A stretch of DNA of 64,000 nucleotides from Dyadobacter soli. Lineage in GTDB: Bacteria; Bacteroidota; Bacteroidia; Cytophagales; Spirosomataceae. Position 1 is the stretch's first letter. The number at the start of each line of letters is the position of its first letter. The stretch lies in the NCBI RefSeq assembly GCF_900101885.1, contig NZ_FNAN01000018.1, positions 1 to 64,000 of the forward strand. The letters are read 5' to 3'. The position numbers and the translations under genes were made by a program. This document shows, piece by piece, positions 1-7,855 of the stretch. The notes under the pieces are model-generated. The model was not told where the DNA came from, searched no databases, and saw only the letters and a program-made list of their open reading frames with translations.

Positions 1-2
1 GC

Positions 3-320
3 TTTCCAGACCTTAAAAAGGCATACGAGCTGGCATTGGAGCTCAGTAACATTTTCACGACTACAAAAGAAAAAATATACGGACTGACCAGGCTGGCTAA
101 GTGGCACGAAAAGGTCAGGCAATCCGGCTTCAAATCATTCAATACCGTTGCCCGCTCGATTGAGAATCACTACAAGACCATTGTTAACTATTTTGATAAC
201 AGAAGCACCAATGCATCCGCTGAATCTTTCAATGCGAAGATCAAAGCGTTCAGGGCGCAGTTCAGAGGAGTCAGGAATGTAGAATTCTTCCTTTACCGCC
301 TTACCCAGTTATATGCTTAA
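3..320 (+). CDS. ISL3-type transposase, C-terminal fragment (cut by window edge)
   Basis: The frame is already open at the first bases of the window, so the gene begins upstream; about 105 C-terminal residues are visible. The tail reads NASAESFNAKIKAFRAQFRG followed by an FFLYRL segment, the pattern of the last part of the DDE domain in ISL3/ISAon1-like transposases, in which the final catalytic Glu lies in the SAESFN stretch. The protein would cut and join the ends of its insertion sequence. Whether the element is intact cannot be told because its left part is outside the window. No close second copy was seen in the window. The family call rests on motif recognition only. Confidence 0.75.
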   Translation, partial: FPDLKKAYELALELSNIFTTTKEKIYGLTRLAKWHEKVRQSGFKSFNTVARSIENHYKTIVNYFDNRSTNASAESFNAKIKAFRAQFRGVRNVEFFLYRLTQLYA

Positions 321-353
321 TCCAAGGTGCTCCACAACATTTGGTCTTGATCC

Positions 354-386
354 CAACAAAAGCAGGCAATCCGCCTGCTTTTGTTG
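354..386. terminator. Bidirectional intrinsic terminator
   Basis: Perfect 14-bp inverted repeat (354-367 and 373-386) with a 5-nt loop; the arms carry an A4 run on one side and a T4 run on the other, so it can work in both directions. It lies between the transposase stop and the converging T9SS cargo gene, and may mark the junction between the insertion sequence and the host. Confidence 0.8.
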
Positions 387-404
387 CGTACGATCAAGGT
401 CCTA

Positions 405-2306
405 TCACCGCACGAAGCGAAACACCTCCGAGGTGCCGTCTTTCTTGAACACCTTTAAAATGTAAACACCCGCAGGAAGGCTGTTTACATTGATCGTCTG
501 CCGTGGGTTGCTGCCTGAGTCGTAAACTGTCAGCGCGCTGATGGTGCTGATCTGCACCTTTTTGACGGTTTCCCAATTGTTTACATCCACAGTGAGATGC
601 CCGGCAGAAACGGGGTTAGGATAAATGCGCGCGGCATCCTTTGATCCGAATGAAAGGGCCTTGATACTGCTCAATGCGAAACTTCCGTCGGTGTCGATCA
701 TTTTCAGTCGATAGAAATTGTTTTGACCGCTTACGGGTTCCGTGTGTATGAACTGATACGGCTTCTCTGTGGTGCTCTCGCCCGCAGCGGCTACTGAGCC
801 AATCGCATTCCATTGCTTGCCGTTGATGCTATGCTGGATTTCAAACTCGCTGGATGCTGATTCGGACGTTGTTTTCCATTGAAGTAATGCAGTATTACCT
901 TCTTTCGTTGCTGTAAACGCGGCGAGTGTAACGGGTAATGGGTCGGTAGCAAGTCTGATTATCCAGAAATCACCGTCTCCATTATTATTTTCAGATTTGT
1001 CGGGCCCCGCACCCGAATAGGAATGTCCACCTATTATATATCCCCGGTCGGAGGTCGGCACCACGCTGTAAAGCACATCTTGTTTGGGGCCGGCAAAAGT
1101 CTTATCCCACTGATAGGCGCCATCCGGCGATAATTTGGTGAGCCAATAGTCAAAGTCAAAGTCCTCTTTTGGGTCGAGCGCCAATGACCAGCCTCCCAAT
1201 ACAAAACCGCCGTCGGAAGTTGTAGCCAGGGAAGTAAATTCATCATACTGGCCACCTCTACCATAAGCTTTATCCCAAATCTTGTTGCCGTTACCATCGA
1301 TTTTGACTACCCAGAAGTCCCTGCTGGAAGGGCCTTGATTGTCGGCCGACTTGTTGCCGCTTATACCTGAATAGGAGTCGCCGGCTGCCAGATAATCACC
1401 GGATGGTGTCTGGACGATACGTCTAAAGAAGTCGGAGTTATCACCACCGAATGTCCTATCCCATTCTTTAACTCCTGACGATGAAAGTTTCAATATCCAA
1501 TAGTCTGGTTGACCGAAGTTTGCTTGCGTTTTATCTCCGCTGATGCCGGAGCCAGACATGCCACCAATGATGTACCCCCCGTCTGCTGTAAGCGACAAAG
1601 AACCGTTCATTTCATAGTCGCTTCCGCCATAGGTACGGTCCCATGCTTTACTGCCATTGACGTTCAACTTGACGACCCAAAGATCAAAGCTTCCCCGTGA
1701 AGGTTCGGTTTTATCACCACTGAGTCCAGAAAAAGAATCGCTGATGAAAATGTATCCGCCGTCGGCGGTCTGACGTATTTCTTTCACGTTATCGCCATCA
1801 TTGCCACCTAAGGTATTGTCCCACTCAATGCTGCCACTTGCCGATAATTTGACAATCCACGCATCCGGGCTCAGTGAACCTTTACTTTTATCGCCGCTCA
1901 AACCAGACTGTGAGGTGCCGGCAAGAATATACCCGCCATCAAATGTTTGCCGGATATCAGATAAAAAATCCGCGCCGTTGCCTCCGATCGTTTTATCCCA
2001 TTGCTTAACGCCGGAATCATTGAGTTTGATTATCCAGTAATCTAGATTGCCCTTGGAATTTTCGGATTTATCACCGGATGCATTGGAAGGGGATGAGCCA
2101 GCCACCATATACCCCCCGTCGCTGGTTTGTATTACTTTCACCTGATATTCATCGCCATTTCCGCCAATGGTTTTGTCCCAAAGTTTAGCAGGTGGCTGTG
2201 CGAGAATAAATGACCGGGAGGAGATAAAAAGGAGAAGCAGCGCAAGGGTACAAATGGAAGCAAAAGCCGACCTGCCTGGTCGGAGAAGTTGTGTACAAAA
2301 GAACAT
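405..2306 (-). CDS. Secreted seven-repeat propeller-like protein with T9SS type A sorting domain
   Basis: 633 aa. A basic N-terminus and a hydrophobic stretch at about residues 15-30 form a Sec signal peptide. Seven repeats of about 60 residues follow, each opening with a W-D-[KRN]-[TA]-[YFIL]-[GA]-[GR] motif and carrying a DGGY[IM] core, consistent with a seven-bladed beta-propeller. A fibronectin-like linker lies at about 470-555. The last 73 residues start with IYPNP and contain LPAGVYILKV, a typical T9SS type A C-terminal domain, so the protein is predicted to cross the outer membrane through the type IX machinery and end on the cell surface or outside. Its ligand is unknown. PorT, a component of that machinery, is encoded at 6777-7511. 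It has its own promoter at 2332-2362. Confidence 0.88.
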   Translation of the reverse strand: MFFCTQLLRPGRSAFASICTLALLLLFISSRSFILAQPPAKLWDKTIGGNGDEYQVKVIQTSDGGYMVAGSSPSNASGDKSENSKGNLDYWIIKLNDSGVKQWDKTIGGNGADFLSDIRQTFDGGYILAGTSQSGLSGDKSKGSLSPDAWIVKLSASGSIEWDNTLGGNDGDNVKEIRQTADGGYIFISDSFSGLSGDKTEPSRGSFDLWVVKLNVNGSKAWDRTYGGSDYEMNGSLSLTADGGYIIGGMSGSGISGDKTQANFGQPDYWILKLSSSGVKEWDRTFGGDNSDFFRRIVQTPSGDYLAAGDSYSGISGNKSADNQGPSSRDFWVVKIDGNGNKIWDKAYGRGGQYDEFTSLATTSDGGFVLGGWSLALDPKEDFDFDYWLTKLSPDGAYQWDKTFAGPKQDVLYSVVPTSDRGYIIGGHSYSGAGPDKSENNNGDGDFWIIRLATDPLPVTLAAFTATKEGNTALLQWKTTSESASSEFEIQHSINGKQWNAIGSVAAAGESTTEKPYQFIHTEPVSGQNNFYRLKMIDTDGSFALSSIKALSFGSKDAARIYPNPVSAGHLTVDVNNWETVKKVQISTISALTVYDSGSNPRQTINVNSLPAGVYILKVFKKDGTSEVFRFVR

Positions 2307-2331
2307 AGAGAGTTTGGTGAGTACTAAACTT

Positions 2332-2362
2332 CAAATGTAACTAACTTGCACTAAGTGTTCAA
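2332..2362 (-). promoter_or_regulatory. Promoter of the T9SS cargo gene (-7 and -33)
   Basis: On the minus strand the -7 element TACATTTG occupies 2339-2332, with a TTG at 2362-2360 placed 20 nt further upstream. This fits the Bacteroidota primary-sigma pattern (TTTG/TTG at -33, TAnnTTTG at -7). The leader to the start codon is about 25 nt. Confidence 0.65.
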
Positions 2363-2387
2363 TTATTTCCATATTTTCATGCTCGGT

Positions 2388-2400
2388 CGGATCTGATCCG
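2388..2400. promoter_or_regulatory. 13-bp palindrome upstream of the sensor operon
   Basis: Perfect CGGATC-T-GATCCG palindrome, 43 bp upstream of the membrane-protein start and 88 bp upstream of the divergent T9SS cargo gene. No T-run follows it, so an operator is likelier than a terminator. Candidate only. Confidence 0.3.
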
Positions 2401-2442
2401 TCGAAGGATTACGCATTCCAAAACTTCATCAGGCTAAATACC

Positions 2443-3093
2443 ATGCATTATTCGAGGGAGCAACTCATCGTGCTTTTCACGTATCTGCCCGTGCTTGTGG
2501 CGGCGTGGATGGCGTTAAGGAGGTACCGCGGGGCCGACCGTCCCGTAAAACTGTTATGCTGGCTGATCTTCTTTGCATTACTCATCGAGAGTATTTCGCG
2601 CATTTTCTGGTTTTTTAAAGTATCCAACCTGTTTCTCTGGCCGATTTATATCACGGTCGAATTCGCATTGCTGACCTGGATGTATAGCCTGGTACTCGAC
2701 CAGAAGTGGCTGACAACCGTGCGTGGCTGGATGCTGGCGGCGTTTACGGCCATCGTGCTCGTGCGCGAGTTGGGGCAGCAAGGGCAGTCGGTGTGGATCG
2801 ATAATGCGGGGCGGTCGATCGAAAGTGTGGTCGTGATATTGCTCGCATTGTCGTATTTCTATAAAGTTTTTCAGGAATTAAAAGTGCAAAACTTGTTGGT
2901 TGAGCCTTTCTTTTGGGTGTCGGCGGGATTACTGCTGTTCTTTTCGGGTAACTTCCTGATTTTCATATTTATGAATTTCATTTTGTTGTATTCCAAAAAC
3001 CTGAACGACCAGATCTGGGTGATCCATTCGCTGATGAATTATATGCTGTACATTACTTACGCGATCGCACTATGGGTAGGCCGGGGGAAATAG
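2443..3093 (+). CDS. Polytopic membrane protein of the sensor operon
   Basis: 216 aa with about six or seven hydrophobic segments spread along nearly the whole length (roughly residues 8-24, 38-56, 62-82, 98-110, 126-146, 168-190 and 196-212) and no recognisable catalytic motif. Its stop lies inside the start of the histidine kinase gene (22-nt overlap in another frame), so the two are translationally coupled. That suggests a membrane sensing or accessory partner of the kinase, which itself has only one membrane segment. The function is inferred from context only; no family was recognised. A perfect palindrome, CGGATC-T-GATCCG, lies upstream at 2388-2400. Confidence 0.75.
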   Translation: MHYSREQLIVLFTYLPVLVAAWMALRRYRGADRPVKLLCWLIFFALLIESISRIFWFFKVSNLFLWPIYITVEFALLTWMYSLVLDQKWLTTVRGWMLAAFTAIVLVRELGQQGQSVWIDNAGRSIESVVVILLALSYFYKVFQELKVQNLLVEPFFWVSAGLLLFFSGNFLIFIFMNFILLYSKNLNDQIWVIHSLMNYMLYITYAIALWVGRGK

Positions 3094-3857
3094 AATTTGC
3101 ACAACTGCTGTTCGGGGGCATCGGCATTATGGTGATGATGGCGCTCGCGATCGTCATTTTTGTGCTGCTCTACCAGCGGAAACTGCATTTTCAGCAAAGC
3201 CGCCTGCACCAGATGGAAATGCTCCATCAGAAAAAGATCCTCGAATCGATCGTGGCCTCGCAGGAGAACGAGCGCGAGCGCATTGCGCGTGACTTGCACG
3301 ACGAGGTAGGGGCGTCGTTGTCGGCGGTGCGTTTGTTTGTGAACCAGATTCAGTACGAAAAGTCGCCGGAAGAAATGAAGGGCCTTGCGGCGCGTTCGGG
3401 GCAGATTATCGGGGATGTGGTGAAGGATGTACGACAGATTGCACATAATTTGTCGCCGGTTATCATCGAAAACTTCGGTTTTGCCGGCGCGGTGAAAATT
3501 TTGCTCCGGAGGATGGAAGATGCCGGAATGGATATTCGCTGCGCGATCGACGATCCGGCTGACGTACTCTCATCCTACCAGCAGCTGGTTTTGTACCGCA
3601 TTATCCAGGAAGTGATCGGTAATGTGGTGAAGCACGCCGAAGCCAGTGAGATCACTTTCGATCTGCATCATGGGAGTTCACAACTGAGCTTGCTCATGAG
3701 CGACAATGGAAAAGGCTTCGATATACATTCCAGCCAGAAAGCGGCCGGGATGGGAATGAGCACAATCCGCACCCGTACCGACCTGTTGGGTGCAAAACTC
3801 GAGTTGAGTTCGGCGCCGGGCGAAGGCACCCGTTTTAGAATTGAAATGCCCGTTTAA
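3072..3857 (+). CDS. Sensor histidine kinase, NarX/DegS (HisKA_3) type
   Basis: 261 aa. One membrane helix (about 12-34) is followed by a dimerisation/phosphoacceptor helix with ENERERIARDLHDEVGASL, where His76 is the predicted phosphorylated residue, and by a HATPase_c domain (N box GNVVKHAEA, G1 box DNGKGFD, G2 region GMGMSTIRTR). There is no extracytoplasmic sensor domain, so signal input probably comes from the overlapping upstream membrane protein or from the cytoplasm. It should phosphorylate the response regulator encoded 18 nt downstream. Starts with ATG inside the end of the preceding gene. Confidence 0.92.
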   Translation: MGRPGEIEFAQLLFGGIGIMVMMALAIVIFVLLYQRKLHFQQSRLHQMEMLHQKKILESIVASQENERERIARDLHDEVGASLSAVRLFVNQIQYEKSPEEMKGLAARSGQIIGDVVKDVRQIAHNLSPVIIENFGFAGAVKILLRRMEDAGMDIRCAIDDPADVLSSYQQLVLYRIIQEVIGNVVKHAEASEITFDLHHGSSQLSLLMSDNGKGFDIHSSQKAAGMGMSTIRTRTDLLGAKLELSSAPGEGTRFRIEMPV

Positions 3858-3875
3858 CATTTTCTCAACGATACA

Positions 3876-4544
3876 TTGAAACCGGTAAAAATAGCAATAG
3901 CGGACGATCACAAGCTGTTCCGCCAGGGTTTGGGCCAGATCCTCTCCCGAAATGACGACTATCTGATAGTGCTGGAAGCTGCTTCCGGCGAGGAGTTGCT
4001 GGAAGCAATAGGCAATGCTGCGCCGGATGTAGTGCTGCTGGACCTTTTTATGAAGGGCATGGACGGAAAAGAGGTTGCCGGGTTGCTGCTCAAAGAGTAC
4101 CCGGATGTGAAAATCATAATCCTGTCCATGAATTATTCCCCGGAGCACATTTTACAGCTCATGCGCGTAGGCGTGCACGGGTACCTTCCCAAGGATATCG
4201 ACCAGGGCATTCTGAGCGAAGCTATTGAGCAGGTGGTCACCAAAGGATATTATATCAACGACGATATTGCACAGGTAATGCGGCAGGGTTTGCAGCATGG
4301 CGATATCAAGCCTGCCCGGAGCAAAGTGGCCATTCCCTCGCTGAACATCGGCCTCACCGACCGTGAAATGGAGGTGCTCACATTGATTTGCAAAGGATAT
4401 AATACCGCCAAGATCGCTGAGGAGCTGTTTATCAGCTACCGGACGGTGGAAGGCCATCGCAAAAATCTGCTCGAAAAAACGGGCGCAAGCAACTCCGTGA
4501 GCCTGGCGATATTTGCGGTTAAATATCAACTACTGGACTTCTAA
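3876..4544 (+). CDS. Response regulator, NarL/FixJ (LuxR-HTH) family
   Basis: 222 aa, starting at TTG. The receiver domain (about 4-120) shows the acidic pocket D10/D11, the phospho-acceptor Asp56 in VVLLDLFM, and the conserved Lys in GYLPKD. A LuxR-type helix-turn-helix follows (LTDREMEVLTLICKGYNTAK, then TVEGHRKNLLEKT). It forms a two-component system with the kinase 18 nt upstream. Target genes are unknown. The next gene converges after 14 nt with no obvious hairpin between. Confidence 0.92.
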   Translation: MKPVKIAIADDHKLFRQGLGQILSRNDDYLIVLEAASGEELLEAIGNAAPDVVLLDLFMKGMDGKEVAGLLLKEYPDVKIIILSMNYSPEHILQLMRVGVHGYLPKDIDQGILSEAIEQVVTKGYYINDDIAQVMRQGLQHGDIKPARSKVAIPSLNIGLTDREMEVLTLICKGYNTAKIAEELFISYRTVEGHRKNLLEKTGASNSVSLAIFAVKYQLLDF

Positions 4545-4558
4545 CGCGGTTACCAGTG

Positions 4559-5143
4559 TTAAATGCGGGCAAATACCCGTAAATCCGTAATGCGGTCGCG
4601 GTAGGTTTCCAAAAATGTGCAGAAGCGAGCGGCTTGTTCCTCCTGGTAAGTGAAATCGGTCAACTGATCATATTCTTCCACGTAAACATCATTGAAATCA
4701 GTGATTACGTAGCGCAGGCTTCTGATGCCCTTTGCGCGCAATGCGGGCAGGTAAAAGTTCTGATGGCTTTTGGCAAAGCAACCCGGCCGGTAATTGCTGG
4801 TGGTTTTGATATCGACAGCCAGCATTTTACCTATCACATCCACATAGCCGTAAATGAGGCTGTCGTTGAGCTGGTATTCGCAATATACCTGCGTTTTCAG
4901 CATCGGGCGGGGCAGAAACGATCGTACTTTTGAAAGGATTTCCGGGTCAAATGTCTCTTCGCCAATGCCTTTGATCACCGCATCTTCAAACGACACGCCG
5001 CGAAACTGTGCCTCGGTTTGCGGCATAGGAACGCGATTAATGCGGTCGAGAAGCGCCTGTTCATCGATATAGCCACGCTCAAAGCGGTCGAAACAGCCTA
5101 GCAGGGACGGGTAAAGTTTGTATTTAACAGTGGTAGAAATCAT
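4559..5143 (-). CDS. PD-(D/E)XK nuclease-like protein
   Basis: 194 aa, no signal peptide. It carries a plausible PD-(D/E)XK core: Glu54 in a SFEDAV helix, Glu89, Asp102 in GYVDVIG, and the D-x-K signature Asp111-Ile-Lys113 in AVDIKTT, followed by a QNFYL segment resembling motif IV (Q-x-x-x-Y) of RecB-like nucleases. The size fits a stand-alone nuclease domain without helicase. Start ATG overlaps the stop of the upstream gene by one base (TAATG), so the pair is co-transcribed. No restriction or toxin partner is adjacent. Function in DNA repair or phage defence would be speculation. Confidence 0.65.
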   Translation of the reverse strand: MISTTVKYKLYPSLLGCFDRFERGYIDEQALLDRINRVPMPQTEAQFRGVSFEDAVIKGIGEETFDPEILSKVRSFLPRPMLKTQVYCEYQLNDSLIYGYVDVIGKMLAVDIKTTSNYRPGCFAKSHQNFYLPALRAKGIRSLRYVITDFNDVYVEEYDQLTDFTYQEEQAARFCTFLETYRDRITDLRVFARI

Positions 5144-5949
5144 TATTTAACAATGTTAGCAGGCATTCGTTTCTCCTTTTTGCCAAAATAGTATTGCATT
5201 GAAACCGCTATAAAACTGAATGCATCATTGGGCGTGTCGCTGTACGATTCGCTTTCTTCCGGGTTGATCAGCCGATGGCCGGAGGTGGCGTCGAGCTTAT
5301 CGGTCCGCACGAAATAGAAACGGTATTCGAGTGCAATTTTCAATTTTTCTAACAAAGCATAATCCACAGAAGTGCCGAGCGGCAAAATTCCTTCCCTTGT
5401 TTTTCGGATGCCTTTCGGGCCTTTGGGCGGTCCCCAGCGCAGAAAAAACGGGTTTCGGGCGCTTTGCGTGCTGTTGGTGAAGCGTAACAGCCGGTTATCG
5501 TCGAGGTCGAAAGCATTGGCGCTGAACCAGATTTGTCCTAATCCGGCATAAACATTAAAATGCACCGGTCCCGGCTCTTTATTGCCGAACTGCTCGGAGA
5601 GGTCCCATTTCACGAGGCATTCCAAGCTATTGTATTCATTCACGAACCAGGAATTGAAAAATTCCCGCTTTTCGCCGCCGATTCTTCCGGCATTGTAATC
5701 GAGCTGAACGGCGAATTGCTTGTTGAGCGACTTGCCTATACCGATACCGGCAATCCCGTGCATGGCCTGCGCATTGAGTTCCCCGTAAAACTGGGTAAGG
5801 CCGCCGCGAAGGCTCAAAAAGTAAGGTTGCAAGGCGCGGCGATCGTAATTTTTCTTGTCGCTGATGCCGTTCGGCGAGCGGTAACGGGCAGGTTGTGCGA
5901 GGGTTATGCCTGCCAGGATGCAGGTGGTAAGGAGCAAAATGTAACGCAT
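5143..5949 (-). CDS. Outer-membrane beta-barrel-like protein
   Basis: 268 aa with a Sec signal peptide (residues 1-18, cleavage after LAQ). The mature part has alternating hydrophobic strands (FLSLRGGLTQFYGEL, FNVYAGLGQIWFSA, FSFIAVSMQYYFG) ending near an aromatic residue, the look of a small outer-membrane barrel of about eight strands. A basic KGPKGIRKTREG loop is present at about 175-190. No specific family was recognised. It overlaps the downstream PD-(D/E)XK gene by one base. Confidence 0.75.
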   Translation of the reverse strand: MRYILLLTTCILAGITLAQPARYRSPNGISDKKNYDRRALQPYFLSLRGGLTQFYGELNAQAMHGIAGIGIGKSLNKQFAVQLDYNAGRIGGEKREFFNSWFVNEYNSLECLVKWDLSEQFGNKEPGPVHFNVYAGLGQIWFSANAFDLDDNRLLRFTNSTQSARNPFFLRWGPPKGPKGIRKTREGILPLGTSVDYALLEKLKIALEYRFYFVRTDKLDATSGHRLINPEESESYSDTPNDAFSFIAVSMQYYFGKKEKRMPANIVK

Positions 5950-6070
5950 GGCTTGAAATGATCGGAATGAAATCTTTGTTCAGCCATTGATACGCACGCT
6001 TTTCATTTTGGTCACCTTTTGTAGAACCAATAAGATGCCGGCCCGCCGTGTGATAACCGTAAATATCTGT

Positions 6071-6078
6071 TAGTTTTG
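6071..6078 (+). promoter_or_regulatory. Promoter -7 element of ubiE-porT
   Basis: TAGTTTTG, an exact TAnnTTTG match, ending 27 nt before the ATG at 6106. It supports that ATG, since the further-upstream in-frame start at 6076 would lie inside the promoter. Confidence 0.6.
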
Positions 6079-6105
6079 CTTATAGTTGAAAAATACAATA
6101 CAAAG

Positions 6106-6828
6106 ATGAGTGTAGTACCCTATAAAGATAAGGAAGGGACCAAGCGGGAGCAGGTTGCGGAGATGTTCGACAACATTTCGCCTAAATACGACCTGCTGAA
6201 CCACGTCCTAAGTGGCGGTGTAGACATATATTGGCGTAAAAGGGCCATTAAACTGCTCAAAAAGCAGCAACCGAAGGTCATTCTCGACATTGCAACCGGT
6301 ACCGGCGATTTCGCAATTGAGGCGCTTGCATTGAAGCCCGAGAAGATCATCGGCGTCGATATTTCGGAAGGAATGCTGGCCGTTGGCCGTGAAAAAATCG
6401 CTAAACTGGGCAAGCAGGACGTGATTACCCTGCAAAGCGGCGACTCGGAAAGTTTGGCTTTTGCAAACAATTATTTTGACGCGATTATCGTTTCGTTTGG
6501 AGTACGCAATTTTCAGAATTTGCTGGCCGGACTGACAGAGATGAACCGCGTGATGAAGCCGGGCGGAACTTGTGTGGTGGTAGAGTTTTCGAAGCCTAAA
6601 AGCTTTCCGTTCAAGCAGATTTACAATTTTTATTTCAAATACATTTTACCAATAATAGGGAAAACGGTCTCGAAAGACAGCGCAGCTTACACTTATCTGC
6701 CCGAGTCGGTACAGGCCTTTCCGGACGGGGAAGCTTTTCTTGATATTTATAAAAAAGCAGGTTTCATAAATACCAAATGCATATCACTTACCTTCGGGAT
6801 CTGTTCAATTTACGTCGGACACAAGTAA
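6106..6828 (+). CDS. ubiE: Demethylmenaquinone/ubiquinone methyltransferase
   Basis: 240 aa from ATG 6106. A class I SAM-dependent methyltransferase: motif I ILDIATGTGDFAIEA at about 70, the family segment VAEMFDNISPKYDLLNHVLS near the N-terminus, and VSFGVRNFQNL and NRVMKPGG further on, all typical of UbiE/MenG. It methylates demethylmenaquinone in the last step of menaquinone synthesis, which feeds the complex I genes found elsewhere in the window. In-frame starts upstream (6076) are rejected because they fall in the promoter. The 3' end overlaps porT by 52 nt in another frame. Confidence 0.93.
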   Translation: MSVVPYKDKEGTKREQVAEMFDNISPKYDLLNHVLSGGVDIYWRKRAIKLLKKQQPKVILDIATGTGDFAIEALALKPEKIIGVDISEGMLAVGREKIAKLGKQDVITLQSGDSESLAFANNYFDAIIVSFGVRNFQNLLAGLTEMNRVMKPGGTCVVVEFSKPKSFPFKQIYNFYFKYILPIIGKTVSKDSAAYTYLPESVQAFPDGEAFLDIYKKAGFINTKCISLTFGICSIYVGHK

Positions 6829-7511
6829 TTATCGGCATCCTGGCGTTGCTTATGGCGGCGCAGGAGGCCCGGTCTCAGGGCATCGGCTACCGTCGTAAGC
6901 ACCTCGAATACTACGACGATAAGCCGATTCATTACGGTATTCTTTTCGCGGTACCATTCACGCGCTTCAATATCAAGCATAGCAATGACTTCGTGCCGAA
7001 GGACTCCGCATATGCGATCCAGTCGCCCACGAACGGCGCATTTCGCATGGGTTTCACCATTAACGCCTACCTGAACGAGCATTTTGACCTGCGCACCACG
7101 CCTGCCGTTTCGCTTTACGAGCGGCATGTCAAATTCAGCTATCCCAACGGCACCGACCGTACGGAAAAGCGCGAGTCGACGTGGATAGAAGTCCCGCTCT
7201 TGCTAAAATACAAATCCTTGCGTCGCGTGAACTCGCGCATGTATATGATCGCGGGCGTGACGCTCGGGATCGAGACCAACGTAAAGCGCAACCGCGGAGG
7301 TGGGGTTGGTGCCTTGAACACGAAGTCGAGCGACTTCTCGATCGATTACGGCATCGGCTACGAACAGTTCTTCGAGTTCTTCAAATTCGCTCCCGAACTG
7401 CGTTTTTCACACGGATTGACCAATATGCTCGTGCCCGGAACAAATTCCGTAGCCAATGGCATCAGCCGCATGCGTACCCACACCGTAACGCTCTATTTAA
7501 ATTTCGAATAG
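6777..7511 (+). CDS. porT: Type IX secretion/gliding protein PorT
   Basis: 244 aa. An N-terminal hydrophobic signal (about 14-33, cleavage near EARSQG) precedes an outer-membrane beta-barrel (GAFRMGFTINAYLNEHFDLR, TWIEVPLLLKYKS, MIAGVTLGIETN, ending in VTLYLNFE). Length, motifs and the ubiE-porT gene order match PorT of Cytophagales, an outer-membrane component needed for the T9SS. It starts 52 nt inside ubiE, so its translation probably depends on that of ubiE. The T9SS cargo protein at 405-2306 is a likely client. No other por/spr genes are in the window. Confidence 0.85.
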   Translation: MHITYLRDLFNLRRTQVIIGILALLMAAQEARSQGIGYRRKHLEYYDDKPIHYGILFAVPFTRFNIKHSNDFVPKDSAYAIQSPTNGAFRMGFTINAYLNEHFDLRTTPAVSLYERHVKFSYPNGTDRTEKRESTWIEVPLLLKYKSLRRVNSRMYMIAGVTLGIETNVKRNRGGGVGALNTKSSDFSIDYGIGYEQFFEFFKFAPELRFSHGLTNMLVPGTNSVANGISRMRTHTVTLYLNFE

Positions 7512-7565
7512 CGTATACTGGTTATCAGGAGGTTAAAAAATATTTTAAAATTTTTTTCAAGAATA

Positions 7566-7597
7566 TTTGCAGAGTTCAATTTAGTCGCACATATTTG
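7566..7597 (+). promoter_or_regulatory. Likely tRNA-Val promoter
   Basis: A TTTG at 7566-7569 lies 20 nt upstream of CATATTTG at 7590-7597, one base off the TAnnTTTG consensus. The tRNA begins 37 nt later. Spacing supports the call; the mismatch lowers confidence. Confidence 0.45.
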
Positions 7598-7634
7598 CAC
7601 TCCCAAACGACGGGAAAACAAAGAAAAAAAGAAA

Positions 7635-7709
7635 GGGAGTTTAGCTCAGTTGGTTCAGAGCATCTGCCTTACAAGCAGAGGGTCGGGGGTTCGAATCCCT
7701 CAACTCCCA
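7635..7709 (+). tRNA. tRNA-Val (anticodon TAC)
   Basis: A complete cloverleaf of 75 nt can be drawn: acceptor GGGAGTT/AACTCCC, D arm with AGCTCAGTTGGTT, anticodon stem TCTGC/GCAGA with loop CTTACAA (TAC at positions 34-36), T arm with GGTTCGAATCC, and discriminator A. The CCA end is not encoded. It reads GTA and other GTN codons. A terminator follows at once, and a damaged copy of its middle and 3' part lies about 100 bp downstream (7757-7835). Confidence 0.96.
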
Positions 7710-7711
7710 CG

Positions 7712-7740
7712 AAAAGCATCGATAAATCGGTGCTTTTTTT
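7712..7740 (+). terminator. Intrinsic terminator after tRNA-Val
   Basis: An 11-bp stem with one G-T pair (AAAGCATCGAT / ATCGGTGCTTT) and a 2-nt loop, followed by a T run, directly after the tRNA. Confidence 0.8.
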
Positions 7741-7756
7741 GTTTTTGGCCCATGCG

Positions 7757-7835
7757 GCATCTGCCTTACAAGCAGAGGGTCGGGGCGGTCGGCCGTTGCC
7801 GCGGTCCGCCGCGCGGTTCGAGTCCCTCAAACTCT
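7757..7835 (+). pseudogene. tRNA-Val relic with GC-rich insertion
   Basis: Bases 7757-7785 repeat 29 nt of the intact tRNA-Val (7660-7688: end of D arm, anticodon arm, variable loop) without change. At the T arm the copy is broken by about 29 nt of almost pure G+C (7786-7814), after which a T-arm-like GGTTCGAGTCCCTCAA resumes. There is no 5' acceptor half or D arm start, so it cannot fold as a tRNA. It may be a remnant of a second tRNA gene or of an integration event at the 3' part of tRNA-Val. Confidence 0.6.
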
Positions 7836-7855
7836 AATCCCCTGCGTAACTCAGG

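Noticed and set aside
7757..7835. Second functional tRNA-Val
   Set aside because: It lacks the 5' acceptor strand and its T arm is interrupted by a GC-rich insertion.
7181..7837. 218-codon frame running from porT through the tRNA-Val gene
   Set aside because: It overlaps porT in another frame and passes through an intact tRNA gene and a terminator.
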